Shown here: positions 32,686 to 40,489 of the stretch, piece after piece
Numbering within the stretch: position 1 is the stretch's first letter
Layout of the letters: each line of letters opens with the position of its first letter
DNA from: a virus
Virus record (IMG/VR): IMGVR_UViG_3300017975_000003
Location: 1 to 50,158 of that record
Length of the DNA stretch: 50,158 nt
Direction: 5' to 3' (one strand)
Made by a program: the position numbers and the translations under genes
The notes under the pieces: generated by a model
Databases searched by the model: none
The model's input: only the letters and a program-made list of their open reading frames with translations
What the model was told of the DNA's origin: nothing

Positions 32686-33900
32686 ATGAAAACAGTGAAC
32701 ATCGCTCTTCGATCGCTTCTGATCGTTGCATGGCTAGGAGCGTTTGCGCTAGCGCAAGCGCCCTTGACGACGATACAAGACACTCTGTACGACGCAGATG
32801 GCTCCAAGTCGAACGGGAACATTATCGTCTCGTGGCCCACCTTCACGAGCTCGAGTGTCACCGTCCCCGCAGGACAGCGGACATACGCGGTCTCAAACGG
32901 CGCGGTCTTCATCGCCCTGACACCGTACTCCGGCTACCAAGTCTCCATCATATCGCGCGGCGCCACAACTCAGAGTTACTGGAGCGTGCCCGCGTCCGCC
33001 ATTCCGGTGACGATATCTCAGATCACGGTCAGCTATGCGCCAGGGCCAAACACATCAGTGTCACTGTCACAGCTGACGAGCGGCGGAGCCTCGTCCGGGC
33101 AGTGTCTCGTGTACTCTCTGTCTGGGTGGGTTCCAAACTCCTGCGCCGGCACCGCATCTGTCGTCAGCGTGTTCGGCCGGACGGGCGCGGTGACGGCACA
33201 GACGGGCGACTACGCGGCGGCGCAGGTGACGAACGCGGCGGCGACGAACGCGAGCAACACATGGACGGCGGGGACGCAGGACATGAGTTCTGCCGCAGGT
33301 TATTTGCCGCCGAAGTACGCCACGGCGTCCGCGTTGCCTGCGACCTGTACCGTTGGACAAGTCGCGTTCGTTACCGCGGCGCTAGCCGGGCAGCAACTCT
33401 ACGAGTGCTCCAGTGCAAACACCTGGACGCAACAGGTGGCAGGCGGCGGAGCACCCTACTACTATTCGAGTGTTATGCCCGGCACGGTGACGGCGACGGG
33501 ATCAACGACGACCTTGTTTTCCGTATCGAACGCACCGGCGCTGGCGGCGGGGGCGTGCTATGAGATGTCCGTCGAGGTGCAGGTACCAGCCGGCCACACC
33601 TGGTATCTGTATGTGGACGGCGTTTCGATAGGCCAGGTTTGGTCCGGCGGCAGCCCTGGAGAGTACGATCAGATGAATTTTTCCTACTGCAACCAAACGG
33701 GCACGCAGAGTGCGCAAGCAGTGTTTGGGCACTGGCAAGCGTACAGCTCAAGCGGACCGGGGTGGCAAACTTATACGGTGTTGGGGACCAATGAGAGTCC
33801 GACAGCGGTGAATTGGTCAACTTCGCACACCGTAGCGATCGTGCTGAGCTCATCGAGCGGGCAGGTTTTCACGCCGCTGTTGTTCAGGATCAGGATGTGA
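32686..33900 (+). CDS. Second secreted fibre-like protein with signal peptide
   Basis: A 404-residue protein from ATG 32686. Residues 1-24 (MKTVNIALRSLLIVAWLGAF then ALAQ) are a signal peptide with an ALAQ-type cleavage site. The next domain (APLTTIQDTLYDADGSKSNG, NIIVSWPTFTSSSV, SYWSVPASAIPVTISQITV) is homologous to that of the protein at 5551-6627. A phage-fibre motif follows (SVFGRTGAVTAQTGDYAAAQ), and the end is a beta-rich domain with YYYSSVMPGTVTATGS. The codons are less G+C-biased than in neighbours, suggesting recent gain. It probably works at the cell surface, or becomes attached to the virion after export. Confidence 0.72.
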   Translation: MKTVNIALRSLLIVAWLGAFALAQAPLTTIQDTLYDADGSKSNGNIIVSWPTFTSSSVTVPAGQRTYAVSNGAVFIALTPYSGYQVSIISRGATTQSYWSVPASAIPVTISQITVSYAPGPNTSVSLSQLTSGGASSGQCLVYSLSGWVPNSCAGTASVVSVFGRTGAVTAQTGDYAAAQVTNAAATNASNTWTAGTQDMSSAAGYLPPKYATASALPATCTVGQVAFVTAALAGQQLYECSSANTWTQQVAGGGAPYYYSSVMPGTVTATGSTTTLFSVSNAPALAAGACYEMSVEVQVPAGHTWYLYVDGVSIGQVWSGGSPGEYDQMNFSYCNQTGTQSAQAVFGHWQAYSSSGPGWQTYTVLGTNESPTAVNWSTSHTVAIVLSSSSGQVFTPLLFRIRM

Positions 33901-33915
33901 GCGGAGGCTGCGCAT

Positions 33916-34455
33916 ATGTTCGACAAGCTCATAGACGTACTGGTGCAGTTCGTCCACCTGTTCTTCGTGGGGTTCGTCACCCACAGCTACCAGCGCGGAG
34001 TGGTCCTCCGCTGGGGCCGCCTCCACCGCGAGGTCGGCCCCGGCTTCCACTGGAAGTGGCCCCTCATGGTCGAAAGTCACCTGCTAGTCAACGTGGTGCC
34101 GGAGACCATGACGGTGGGGCCGCAGTCACTGACGACTAAGGATGACAAGTCTGTGGTGGTGTCAACCGTTGTGACCTTCGCCATAGAGGATGCACGGAAG
34201 TTCCTGCTGGATGTCGAGGGCGGCCACCAAGTCATTGAGGACAGTACCTACGGCATGGTCTCCGAGTTCGTCATGGCGCACACCTGGGAGGAGCTTCGCG
34301 CCATCAAGTCCCTCAGCAACGAGCTCGCCAAAGACGTGCGCCGCCGGGCCAAGACCTACGGCGTCGCGATCGTCGGCGTGCAGCTCGTCGACTTCACGGC
34401 CAGCCGCTCCATCCGCCTGATCCAGCCCCTCGGCCACCACTCCCACCAAGCGTAG
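33916..34455 (+). CDS. SPFH/band-7 (stomatin/HflC-like) membrane protein
   Basis: A 179-residue protein. Residues about 5-22 are a hydrophobic membrane anchor (LIDVLVQFVHLFFVGFV). The band-7 domain follows: THSYQRGVVLRWGRLHREVG, PGFHWKWPL, VPETMTVGPQSLTTKDDKSV, TVVTFAIEDARKFLLDV and a helix KDVRRRAKTYGVAIVGVQLV that ends in DFTASRSIRL. Host HflK/HflC of this family bind FtsH protease and in lambda affect the lysis-lysogeny choice. A phage copy next to the lysis genes may shape membrane domains or protease control. It is shorter than HflC, lacking the long C-terminal coiled coil. Confidence 0.85.
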   Translation: MFDKLIDVLVQFVHLFFVGFVTHSYQRGVVLRWGRLHREVGPGFHWKWPLMVESHLLVNVVPETMTVGPQSLTTKDDKSVVVSTVVTFAIEDARKFLLDVEGGHQVIEDSTYGMVSEFVMAHTWEELRAIKSLSNELAKDVRRRAKTYGVAIVGVQLVDFTASRSIRLIQPLGHHSHQA

Positions 34456-34488
34456 CACTCCACTGGCTCCGTGTGACTCGACGAACGC

Positions 34489-34524
34489 CCAGGCTCCGAT
34501 GGCATAATAAAGTCTGGAGCCTGG
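34489..34524 (+). promoter_or_regulatory. RBS-hiding hairpin with internal promoter before the endolysin gene
   Basis: CCAGGCTCC (34489-34497) and GGAGCCTGG (34516-34524) form a perfect 9-bp inverted repeat whose second arm abuts the endolysin ATG and contains its ribosome site GGAG. A CATAAT box (34503-34508) lies in the loop. A long transcript would hide the site; a transcript starting near 34515 would lack the first arm and leave the site free. Confidence 0.7.
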
Positions 34525-35193
34525 ATGAACAAGACGATCAAGCAGTCCGAAGCCGCTTCCGCGATCGCCGCGCAACTGAAGCTGCAGGGCTTCGACGCGC
34601 GCGGGATCCTCGCCGCCCTCGGCAACATCGGCAAGGAGACGGGGTTCGAGCTGCGCGAAGAGAACCTGAACTACTCCCACACCCCCAACGACCGCATCCG
34701 CAGCGTCTTCGGCGCCGAGCGCACCGCGATGGCGGACGCCGAGCTGGACGCCCTCAAGCAGTCCCCCGAGGCGTTCGCGAACCACATGTACGGAGCGGCC
34801 TTCAAGATCGGCCGCGGCATGGGCAACGCGCAGCCGGGCGACGGCTGGCGCTTCCGCGGCAGGGGCTACATACAGATCACTGGCAGATCCAACTACGAGC
34901 GGGCGTCAGCGCACCTCTACGGCGACGATCGCTTGGCCTCCAAGCCCGAGCTGCTGAATGAACCGGACGTCGCTGCCGCCGTCTGTGGGTGGTATCTGCG
35001 CAAAGCCGTGCCGCAGATGGCGAGACTGATGCGGATAGACCTCTCGACATGCTCCCAGGCCGACGCGAACCTCGTGTACACGAGCGTCGTGGCCGGGCAG
35101 CCAATCAGGCGCGGCGCTGGCTACCTCGGCACGGAGGTCATCGGCAAGGTAGACGCCTGGGCCGAGCAGTTGAAGGAGGAGGCGCAGGCATGA
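34525..35193 (+). CDS. Endolysin, glycoside hydrolase family 19 type
   Basis: A 222-residue enzyme that cuts peptidoglycan glycan strands at the end of infection. The GH19 features are NIGKETGFELREENLNYSHT (candidate acid Glu38 and Glu45/46), HMYGAAFKIGRGMGNA and the substrate-site signature DGWRFRGRGYIQITGRSNY. There is no signal peptide, so a holin or membrane disruption must give it access to the wall. It lies after the SPFH gene and overlaps the following membrane protein by four bases (ATGA). Its translation appears to be timed by the hairpin just upstream. Confidence 0.9.
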   Translation: MNKTIKQSEAASAIAAQLKLQGFDARGILAALGNIGKETGFELREENLNYSHTPNDRIRSVFGAERTAMADAELDALKQSPEAFANHMYGAAFKIGRGMGNAQPGDGWRFRGRGYIQITGRSNYERASAHLYGDDRLASKPELLNEPDVAAAVCGWYLRKAVPQMARLMRIDLSTCSQADANLVYTSVVAGQPIRRGAGYLGTEVIGKVDAWAEQLKEEAQA

Positions 35194-35951
35194 TTTACAT
35201 TAACTATAGACGGACGCGCGAGGCACTAGTACTCTTCCTGCTCGTCGCCGGGCTCGTCGCGGCCGCGACCGGAATTATCTTAGCCATTTCAGCAGCAAGC
35301 GCTGCCAAGGCAGCCAGCGGCGAGGTGGCGAAGACCCTGGCCTCGACCAGGGGCGTCCTGGACGAGACTCACGCCCTGGTCAAGGACGCCAAGGACAGCC
35401 TCGACGACAACTACTACGACATGAAGGCGACGATGGAGACGGTCGCGACGACCGCGAAGGACGCCGACGACCTGGTCCACGACCTGCGGGCGGCGCTGAC
35501 CGGCGGCCGCGACACCGAGGGCAAGGTCCGCGAGGGCCTGCTGACGGAGGCGAGCGCCCTGGTCGGCGACGCGAGAGGCCTGACCCAGTCGCTGACGAAC
35601 GACGCGAACGACCTGACCGCCGAGACCGGCGCGGCCCTCGCTCCCCTGGCCGACTCGCTCAGGAACCTCGCGGCGCTCGAGGCCGACCTCGACGAGCAGA
35701 TAAAGCAGGGGAGCCCGAAGGCCATGGCCACAATCGACGCGCTCACCAAGGCGATCGGCGACACCGACAAGCTGATCGCCGACCCGGCCGTGACCCGCAT
35801 GCTCCAGGACGGCGCGACGACGGGCGACCACATTGCACACTCGGCCGAGAGCGTGGACATCGCGCTGATGCCCCTCCGCAAGAAGCTCTCGCTGCTCAAG
35901 CAGGTCGTAGAGAAGGCAGCTGGACTCGTCAAGATCGTCATTCCGCTATAG
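35190..35951 (+). CDS. Membrane-anchored coiled-coil protein of the lysis group
   Basis: A 253-residue protein. Residues about 13-35 are one transmembrane segment (ALVLFLLVAGLVAAATGIIL). The rest is almost entirely a long helical, alanine- and aspartate-rich coiled coil (ETHALVKDAKDSLDDNYYDM ... TDKLIADPAVTRMLQDG) ending in a hydrophobic stretch (LLKQVVEKAAGLVKIVIPL). It overlaps the endolysin by four bases. An inner-membrane spanin-like or holin-like role is possible. It is also like MCE-type periplasmic coiled coils, so the function remains open. Confidence 0.6.
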   Translation: MIYINYRRTREALVLFLLVAGLVAAATGIILAISAASAAKAASGEVAKTLASTRGVLDETHALVKDAKDSLDDNYYDMKATMETVATTAKDADDLVHDLRAALTGGRDTEGKVREGLLTEASALVGDARGLTQSLTNDANDLTAETGAALAPLADSLRNLAALEADLDEQIKQGSPKAMATIDALTKAIGDTDKLIADPAVTRMLQDGATTGDHIAHSAESVDIALMPLRKKLSLLKQVVEKAAGLVKIVIPL

Positions 35952-35983
35952 GAGTTAAGACTAGCCAAGGAGAACAAATTAAA

Positions 35984-36589
35984 ATGAAGAAACTCGTCGT
36001 ACTAACACTGATCTTCGTCTGCGCCTGCCTGGCACAGACGACCGCCGCGACCGCCGCGACCGCCGCGACCGCCGCGACCGCCGCGACCGCCGCGACTGCC
36101 GCGACTGCCGCGACTCTTCCAGCCAGCGTGTCCGTCCTGGGAGAGTACAACCAGCTCGGCACTCCCACGCGGTGGGCAGCTGGGATCAATGCCATTTACA
36201 CCACCGCAGCGCAGGACGGTATCCACATGGCGAACGTCACTAGCGCAGACATAACGCCAGTGCATGTGACTGTGAGCGGCAAGACGATCTGGGCGCTCTC
36301 CGCCTCCGTGCAACAGGGCATCGCCGAGCGAATAGTCGCCTCCGGCGACTTCCGGCTATATCTCGGAGGCGCGGTCGGCGCTGGTTTTATATCCACGACT
36401 GGAAGCATCAGCATCAGCCCGACTGGCACATTCAGTATCATCCCACAGTACAAGTTGAATTCGTACATGAGCGTGGTCGCGCCAGTGCAGCTTCAGTATG
36501 TCAGCGGCAGCACCGGGCCAGGCGGCTGGAACCCGATCGTGAAGCTCGGCCTCAACTTCAGCTTGAGCAAGCTTCCGGCGGCAAAATAA
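35984..36589 (+). CDS. Exported outer-membrane-barrel-like protein with alanine-threonine repeat
   Basis: A 201-residue protein. Residues 1-20 (MKKLVVLTLIFVCACLAQTT) are a signal peptide. Residues about 20-44 are a run of the tripeptide TAA or ATA from a 9-bp DNA repeat. The rest has alternating strands (RLYLGGAVGAGFISTTGSIS, IPQYKLNSYMSVVAPVQLQY) and ends with LGLNFSLSKLPAAK, like a small outer-membrane beta-barrel. It may act at the host outer membrane during lysis or block further infection. Its length can vary with the repeat without a frame change. Confidence 0.62.
   Translation: MKKLVVLTLIFVCACLAQTTAATAATAATAATAATAATAATAATLPASVSVLGEYNQLGTPTRWAAGINAIYTTAAQDGIHMANVTSADITPVHVTVSGKTIWALSASVQQGIAERIVASGDFRLYLGGAVGAGFISTTGSISISPTGTFSIIPQYKLNSYMSVVAPVQLQYVSGSTGPGGWNPIVKLGLNFSLSKLPAAK
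36041..36112 (+). repeat. 9-bp tandem repeat in the exported-protein gene
   Basis: Six perfect units of ACCGCCGCG (36041-36094) are followed by two units of ACTGCCGCG (36095-36112). The array encodes a repeated Thr-Ala-Ala tripeptide just after the signal peptide. Slippage would add or remove whole tripeptides. Confidence 0.9.
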
Positions 36590-36600
36590 AGGAAGACATT

Positions 36601-36834
36601 ATGGACGCATTGATGAAGCACATCTACGACTTGATCTCGCGGCATGAAGGAATGGCTGGTCTTCTAGCCATCGCCTTCATCCTGCACCTGCCTGCACCGC
36701 AGGACCTGCCCAAGCTCGCGCGCCTCGGCCCGCGAGAGATCGTTGCCTGGCTGGGCGACTGGGCGCGCTGCGCTTACGGCTGGACTCGCGATAGCCTCCA
36801 GGCCTACGTGAACCGACCTGCCAAGAAAGAATAG
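36601..36834 (+). CDS. Small membrane protein, holin candidate
   Basis: A 77-residue protein (MDALMKHIYDLISRHEGMAG at the front). One hydrophobic span (GLLAIAFILHLPA) lies near residues 19-32. The rest is amphipathic (IVAWLGDWARCAYGWTRDSL) and the C-terminus is basic. It lies between the exported protein and the second lysozyme-like gene. It could be one of two holin or antiholin components with the XhlA-like protein at 37363. Confidence 0.5.
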   Translation: MDALMKHIYDLISRHEGMAGLLAIAFILHLPAPQDLPKLARLGPREIVAWLGDWARCAYGWTRDSLQAYVNRPAKKE

Positions 36835-36851
36835 CGAACCAAAGGACAGAC

Positions 36852-37394
36852 ATGGCGAGAACCCAGGACGTCATAAACGCCTTCGCCCGCGCGGTCGGCA
36901 AGCGGGAGGGGGTCTTCAAGGAGGGCAAGGTGCCGACGCTACCGCAGCGGCTCGGCAACCCCGCGTGCCTCAAGCACTGGAAGGACCCGGCCGGCTGCGC
37001 CTACCCCGAGGTGAACGGCTTCGTCCAGTTCCCGCAGTGCGAGCGAGACGGCTGCGTGCACCCCGACCACCCGCACGAGGTCGGGTGGCGCGCGGCGAGG
37101 GCCCAGGTCAAGATCAACGTGGTGAAGCGCGGCCTGACCTTCTTCGAGTTCTTCGCGGGCAAGCGCGGCGTGTACGACGGCCACGCGAACGCCCGCGACA
37201 AGAACGACCCGCAAGCATACGCAGAGTACGTGGTCGACCAGGTCTGCCGAGAGCTGGGAGTCGACGCGAGGTGCTCGAGCCCCGGCTGCCTCTGCCAGGC
37301 CCTGACCGCTCCGCGGTGCGTGCACCTCGTCGTGGCGGATCTCATCGACAAGGAGGAGCGAGATGCCGCCGCACAACGTAACCGTCGCCGGTGA
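36852..37394 (+). CDS. Second lysozyme-like protein
   Basis: A 180-residue protein. AFARAVGKREGVFKEGKVPT, LPQRLGNPACL, VNGFVQFPQC, GWRAARAQVKINVV, KRGLTFFEFFAGKRGVYDG and KNDPQAYAEYVVDQVCRELG together follow the layout of phage lysozyme-like/transglycosylase-like proteins, with Glu in KREG a candidate catalytic residue. Two cysteine groups (CERDGCVHPDH, CSSPGCLC) may be zinc sites or disulphides. It overlaps the XhlA-like gene by 32 bases. A virion or regulatory protein with the same fold is an alternative. Confidence 0.55.
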   Translation: MARTQDVINAFARAVGKREGVFKEGKVPTLPQRLGNPACLKHWKDPAGCAYPEVNGFVQFPQCERDGCVHPDHPHEVGWRAARAQVKINVVKRGLTFFEFFAGKRGVYDGHANARDKNDPQAYAEYVVDQVCRELGVDARCSSPGCLCQALTAPRCVHLVVADLIDKEERDAAAQRNRRR

Positions 37395-37620
37395 GAGCAT
37401 CGAGGTGCGTGTCGCCCGGCTCGAGGAGCGGCTCGACGCGCACGACGAGTGGAAGAAGGAAGTCAGCGACACGCTGAAGTCGATAAACAGCTGGCTGCGA
37501 GGGGTGATGGGGTCCCTGATCCTGGCCCTCGTGCTGCTGGTCGCGAACCTGCTCGTCAGCCACAAGACCGAGCCCGTCACGCACGAGACGGTCGACGCGG
37601 TCCACGCCCCGACGAAGTAA
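37363..37620 (+). CDS. XhlA-type holin-like membrane protein
   Basis: An 85-residue protein. Residues about 15-43 are a coiled coil (VARLEERLDAHDEWKKEVSD), and residues about 48-66 a single transmembrane helix (VMGSLILALVLLVANLLV). The tail is polar. This is the haemolysin XhlA/holin accessory layout. It is the last rightward gene and ends just before the convergent hairpin, completing the lysis group. Confidence 0.75.
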   Translation: MPPHNVTVAGESIEVRVARLEERLDAHDEWKKEVSDTLKSINSWLRGVMGSLILALVLLVANLLVSHKTEPVTHETVDAVHAPTK

Positions 37621-37861
37621 GGGAAGCCCCCTGGCTCGGGCGAGCCAGGGGGCTCACCTCGTCAGCAGCCACAGCAGCCCGCAAGTCTCTCGCTGGCCTC
37701 CTCATCGCCACCGTCCAGATCCTGTCCTGCCACAGGAACGGCAGGCAGAGCAGGTCCCAGCGCAGCAGGTAGCTGAACGTGATCTTGTCCCACAGGTCCC
37801 TGTGGCATCCGAGCGTGTCCACAAGCTCGATGCTCGGGTCCGGCGCCGGCAGCAGCTTCAT
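37577..37861 (-). CDS. Last leftward gene, function unknown
   Basis: A 94-residue frame that starts at ATG 37859-37861, overlapping the stop of the gene before it (ATGA), and runs through the convergent terminator to 37577. It starts MKLLPAPDPSIELVDTLG and has aromatic and hydrophobic residues (ITFSYLLRWDLLCLPFLWQD). The second half is proline- and arginine-rich and overlaps the terminator and the end of the XhlA-like gene, so the true end is uncertain. Confidence 0.5.
   Translation of the reverse strand: MKLLPAPDPSIELVDTLGCHRDLWDKITFSYLLRWDLLCLPFLWQDRIWTVAMRRPARDLRAAVAADEVSPLARPSQGASLTSSGRGPRRPSRA
37625..37654. terminator. Strong convergent terminator hairpin
   Basis: AGCCCCCTGGCTC (37625-37637) pairs perfectly over 13 bp with GAGCCAGGGGGCT (37642-37654) around a four-base loop. 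It lies five bases after the stop of the last rightward gene. It lacks a T run but is symmetric and can halt both converging transcripts. Confidence 0.75.
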
Positions 37862-38028
37862 CTCGTCACCTCTCCCTTGATCTTGACGCTCCTCGCCCTC
37901 AGCGTGAGGGTCACGACGGGACCCTTCCCCACGGAGACGTTGGTCACGTCCTTCAGCTCCTTGCCGTTGACGAGCACCTTCGCCTCGCCCATCGTCGGGC
38001 CGAACTCGATCTCGAAGTTGTAGCTCAC
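37858..38028 (-). CDS. Small beta-type protein, function unknown
   Basis: A 56-residue product from GTG 38026-38028, which overlaps the helicase stop (GTGA), to TGA at 37858-37860, which overlaps the next ATG. It begins MSYNFEIEFGPTMGEAKVLV and ends with TLTLRARSVKIKGEVTR, a regular strand pattern. Double overlaps and sensible composition support real coding. Confidence 0.65.
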   Translation of the reverse strand: MSYNFEIEFGPTMGEAKVLVNGKELKDVTNVSVGKGPVVTLTLRARSVKIKGEVTR

Positions 38029-39875
38029 TCGAACCACTCCTTCCAGTTGCTGGCCGTGATGAGCTCGCTCAGCTTCTTCTTGTCGCGCAGGGCCCGGATG
38101 ATCTTCTCGTCGACCGTGCCCCTGCAGCGGAGGTCGACGTACAGCACGCTCTTGAGCTGCCCGATGCGATGAGCTCGGTCCTCCGACTGACCCCGGACCT
38201 CCCTGTCGTAGTCGTTGCTGTAGTACACGACCAGGTCCGCCTGCGTGAGAGTGATGCCGAACGCGCCGGTCCTGTTCGACACGAAGAACCGGACGGGCGA
38301 GCCCGGGTCCTGGAAGGCCTTGATCGCGGCGCGCCTCGCGTCGCCCTTGGTCGGCCCGTAGTAGGTGACGACCGACTCCGGCCCGAACTCCGCGGCGACG
38401 GCCTTCGCGACCTGCTCGATGCTGTGCTGGTAGTTCGCCCAGACGATCGCCTTGCCCTGGTGGTTGCGCAGGACCTCGACGAGCTCCTCGACGCGGGGGT
38501 TGGTCTTGCCGAGGTCGACCGTCTCGCCGTCGTCCGTCTTCAGGAACCCGCAGGCGATCTGGTGGAGGCGGAGCAGCTGGGTGATGACGATCGCGGCGGA
38601 CGACAGCTTGCCCGCCCCGCCGAGCGGGAGTCCGCAGTCCGGGCACACGGGCGACGCCGGCCGGTCCCCGGCCCCCGCGCCGTCCCAGCAGTGGCAGGCG
38701 CCGTCCGGCGAGGCCTGGGCCTTCTCCTCCTGGCTCTCCTGGAGCCGGAGGGCGAGCTGGAGGGTCTCGAAATTGCCCAGTTGGCGGTCATTAGGCGAGC
38801 CAGGTTGAGCCGGGGAGGCCAGGGGAGCCTTATCGGCAGGGGCCCCTTCCTGGGAGGCCTTCCTGGGCGACTCTGCGTGTTTTTTAAGCAGCTCCTCGAC
38901 CTCGACCATGCACTCGTGCTTCATGCGGTCGTAGGCCTCCTCCTGCTCGGCGTTCATCTCGACGTCGCGCGTCTGGTAGACCTTCGGCGGCAGCTCGGTC
39001 AGGACGTCTGCCTTCTTGACGATGTACATGTGCGGCGCGACGATCCTCTGGAGCTCGTCCATGTTCCGGTACTCCAGCACGGCAGTGTAGTTCCTGCCGG
39101 CCCCGCGCCGGACGGCGTTGACGACCTCGGGGTCGAGGCCGCGCGCCCGCAGCTGGTCGCTCGTCATGCCGCGCCAGCCGGCCACGCGCTCCACCTCGCG
39201 CACCTCGTTCTTGCCGACGGTCTTTGCGAAGTGGTTGCGGAAGGAGTAGAACGACGAGAACCCCAGCAGGTGCGGGTCCAGGAAGTCGAACTGAGAGTAG
39301 AGGTCGAACGGACTGTTAGCCGCTGGCTCGCCAGACATGATGCGGCGGTACTTCGCGTAGCGGCCGAGCCAGACCAGCGCCTTGGTCCTCTTCGACTCCG
39401 CGTGCTTGATCGTGGTGGACTCGTCGACGACCATCATCGGCCGGCACCCGAGCAGGAACTTCTCGACGAACTCGAAGGCCCGCTTGGTGGCCATCGCCTC
39501 GACGTTCACCAGCAGCACGCGGAGGTAGCTCATGGAGTCGAGCTGGCAGAGCAGGTCCATCTGCCTCCTGTCCTCGCGGCTGGCGGACGAGGACCAGGCG
39601 GCCACACGGTAGCGCACGTGCTCGGGCATGTGCTTCGGGATCTCCTCGTCCTGCCAGTTGCGGTACACGCCCTTCGGGGCGAACACCACGAGCGAGTCGA
39701 CCTCGCCATGGTCGTAGAGCCACGCCGCGGTGTTGATGGCGACCCAGGTCTTGCCGGTGCCCATCTCCATGCCGTACCCGAAGGCCTTTCTGCGCAGGTT
39801 CGCGCGCCAGCACGCCAGCTGGTACGACCTGGGCCGGGTCTTGAAGGGGTACTCCAGCTGGTCAGCTGCGGGCAT
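38025..39875 (-). CDS. SNF2-family helicase/ATPase
   Basis: A 616-residue superfamily 2 ATPase. Motif I is MEMGTGKTW (36-44), motif II VVDESTTIKH with DEST at 151-154, and motif VI QSEDRAHRIGQLKS near the end; RTGAFGITLTQAD is motif V. An insert of about 100 residues in the middle contains CHCWDG and CPDCGLPLGG, a likely zinc site. These enzymes move along double-stranded DNA and remodel protein-DNA complexes; phage copies are thought to help replication start or recombination. It overlaps the gene upstream by 14 bases. Confidence 0.93.
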   Translation of the reverse strand: MPAADQLEYPFKTRPRSYQLACWRANLRRKAFGYGMEMGTGKTWVAINTAAWLYDHGEVDSLVVFAPKGVYRNWQDEEIPKHMPEHVRYRVAAWSSSASREDRRQMDLLCQLDSMSYLRVLLVNVEAMATKRAFEFVEKFLLGCRPMMVVDESTTIKHAESKRTKALVWLGRYAKYRRIMSGEPAANSPFDLYSQFDFLDPHLLGFSSFYSFRNHFAKTVGKNEVREVERVAGWRGMTSDQLRARGLDPEVVNAVRRGAGRNYTAVLEYRNMDELQRIVAPHMYIVKKADVLTELPPKVYQTRDVEMNAEQEEAYDRMKHECMVEVEELLKKHAESPRKASQEGAPADKAPLASPAQPGSPNDRQLGNFETLQLALRLQESQEEKAQASPDGACHCWDGAGAGDRPASPVCPDCGLPLGGAGKLSSAAIVITQLLRLHQIACGFLKTDDGETVDLGKTNPRVEELVEVLRNHQGKAIVWANYQHSIEQVAKAVAAEFGPESVVTYYGPTKGDARRAAIKAFQDPGSPVRFFVSNRTGAFGITLTQADLVVYYSNDYDREVRGQSEDRAHRIGQLKSVLYVDLRCRGTVDEKIIRALRDKKKLSELITASNWKEWFE

Positions 39876-40224
39876 AGTCCTCCACCGACATCTCGAACTC
39901 GTCCACCGCGAGCGTCACTTCCCGACCGTCGACGCGGCGGACGATCCAGGAGACGACGCGCAGGCCACCGACGTCGTGCTTGACTGCCTCAGGGTTGTCG
40001 GCGACGAAGTCCCGGACGGCGGCGGACCAGGCCGCGACGCCCGTGTCGGGACTGATCTCCATCGCCTCCAGGTCGGCGTCCTCCAGCTCGACAACCAGCT
40101 CGCCGTCGACCCAGGAGACAAAGAGGCGAGAGGGCAGAGGCCCTCCGCCCGCGCCGCTCGGGTAGTCTCCCGGGTCGTCCCAGCGCTCGATCTCTGGCTT
40201 CAGGGTGTCGTGTGTTGTCTTCAC
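39862..40224 (-). CDS. Acidic protein of the replication operon, function unknown
   Basis: A 120-residue acidic protein (WDDPGDYPSGAGGGPLPSRL; DGELVVELEDADLEAMEISP). The C-terminal half has strand-like stretches (GGLRVVSWIVRRVDGREVTL). It overlaps the helicase by 14 bases and the gene before it by four (ATGA), so it belongs to the operon. A DNA-mimic or helicase partner role is possible from charge only. Confidence 0.62.
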   Translation of the reverse strand: MKTTHDTLKPEIERWDDPGDYPSGAGGGPLPSRLFVSWVDGELVVELEDADLEAMEISPDTGVAAWSAAVRDFVADNPEAVKHDVGGLRVVSWIVRRVDGREVTLAVDEFEMSVEDYARS

Positions 40225-40439
40225 GCGGCCTGCTCCCTGCGTATTTTCACGTACTTAGCCAATTCTTCTATCAGCAGCTGGCCGTCTCTGTCGAGAAAGC
40301 GGCTTATATAATACAGCTGATTGTCTTGTTTTCCACAGCAGGCTAGCTGCAGCATGCGACTGAACTCATTAAATAATTTAGCCTGCTCATCTGCGTCAGA
40401 TTCTGCAAACAACCGTGCTAGATTGATGGTCTCTTTCAT
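40221..40439 (-). CDS. Small A+T-rich gene, function unknown
   Basis: A 72-residue helical protein (MKETINLARLFAESDADEQA, then KLFNEFSRMLQLACCGKQDN). AAGGAG lies before the ATG. The gene is much richer in A and T than its neighbours, a sign of recent gain. It overlaps the next gene by four bases, so it is used within the operon. No family is recognised. Confidence 0.68.
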   Translation of the reverse strand: MKETINLARLFAESDADEQAKLFNEFSRMLQLACCGKQDNQLYYISRFLDRDGQLLIEELAKYVKIRREQAA

Positions 40440-40451
40440 TGATTTCTCCTT

Positions 40452-40489
40452 TTAAATATCAAAGTACAGATTAAATATCAAAGTACAGA
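40452..40489. repeat. 19-bp perfect tandem duplication at a gene end
   Basis: The unit TTAAATATCAAAGTACAGA is at 40452-40470 and again at 40471-40489. The second copy holds the last codons and stop of the UvrD-like helicase gene; the first is an extra copy just after that stop. It looks like a slippage duplication or the scar of an insertion or excision. Confidence 0.88.

Noticed and set aside
40452-40489. CRISPR-like repeat
   Set aside because: Only two direct units with no spacers; none of the tandem repeats in the window has CRISPR structure.
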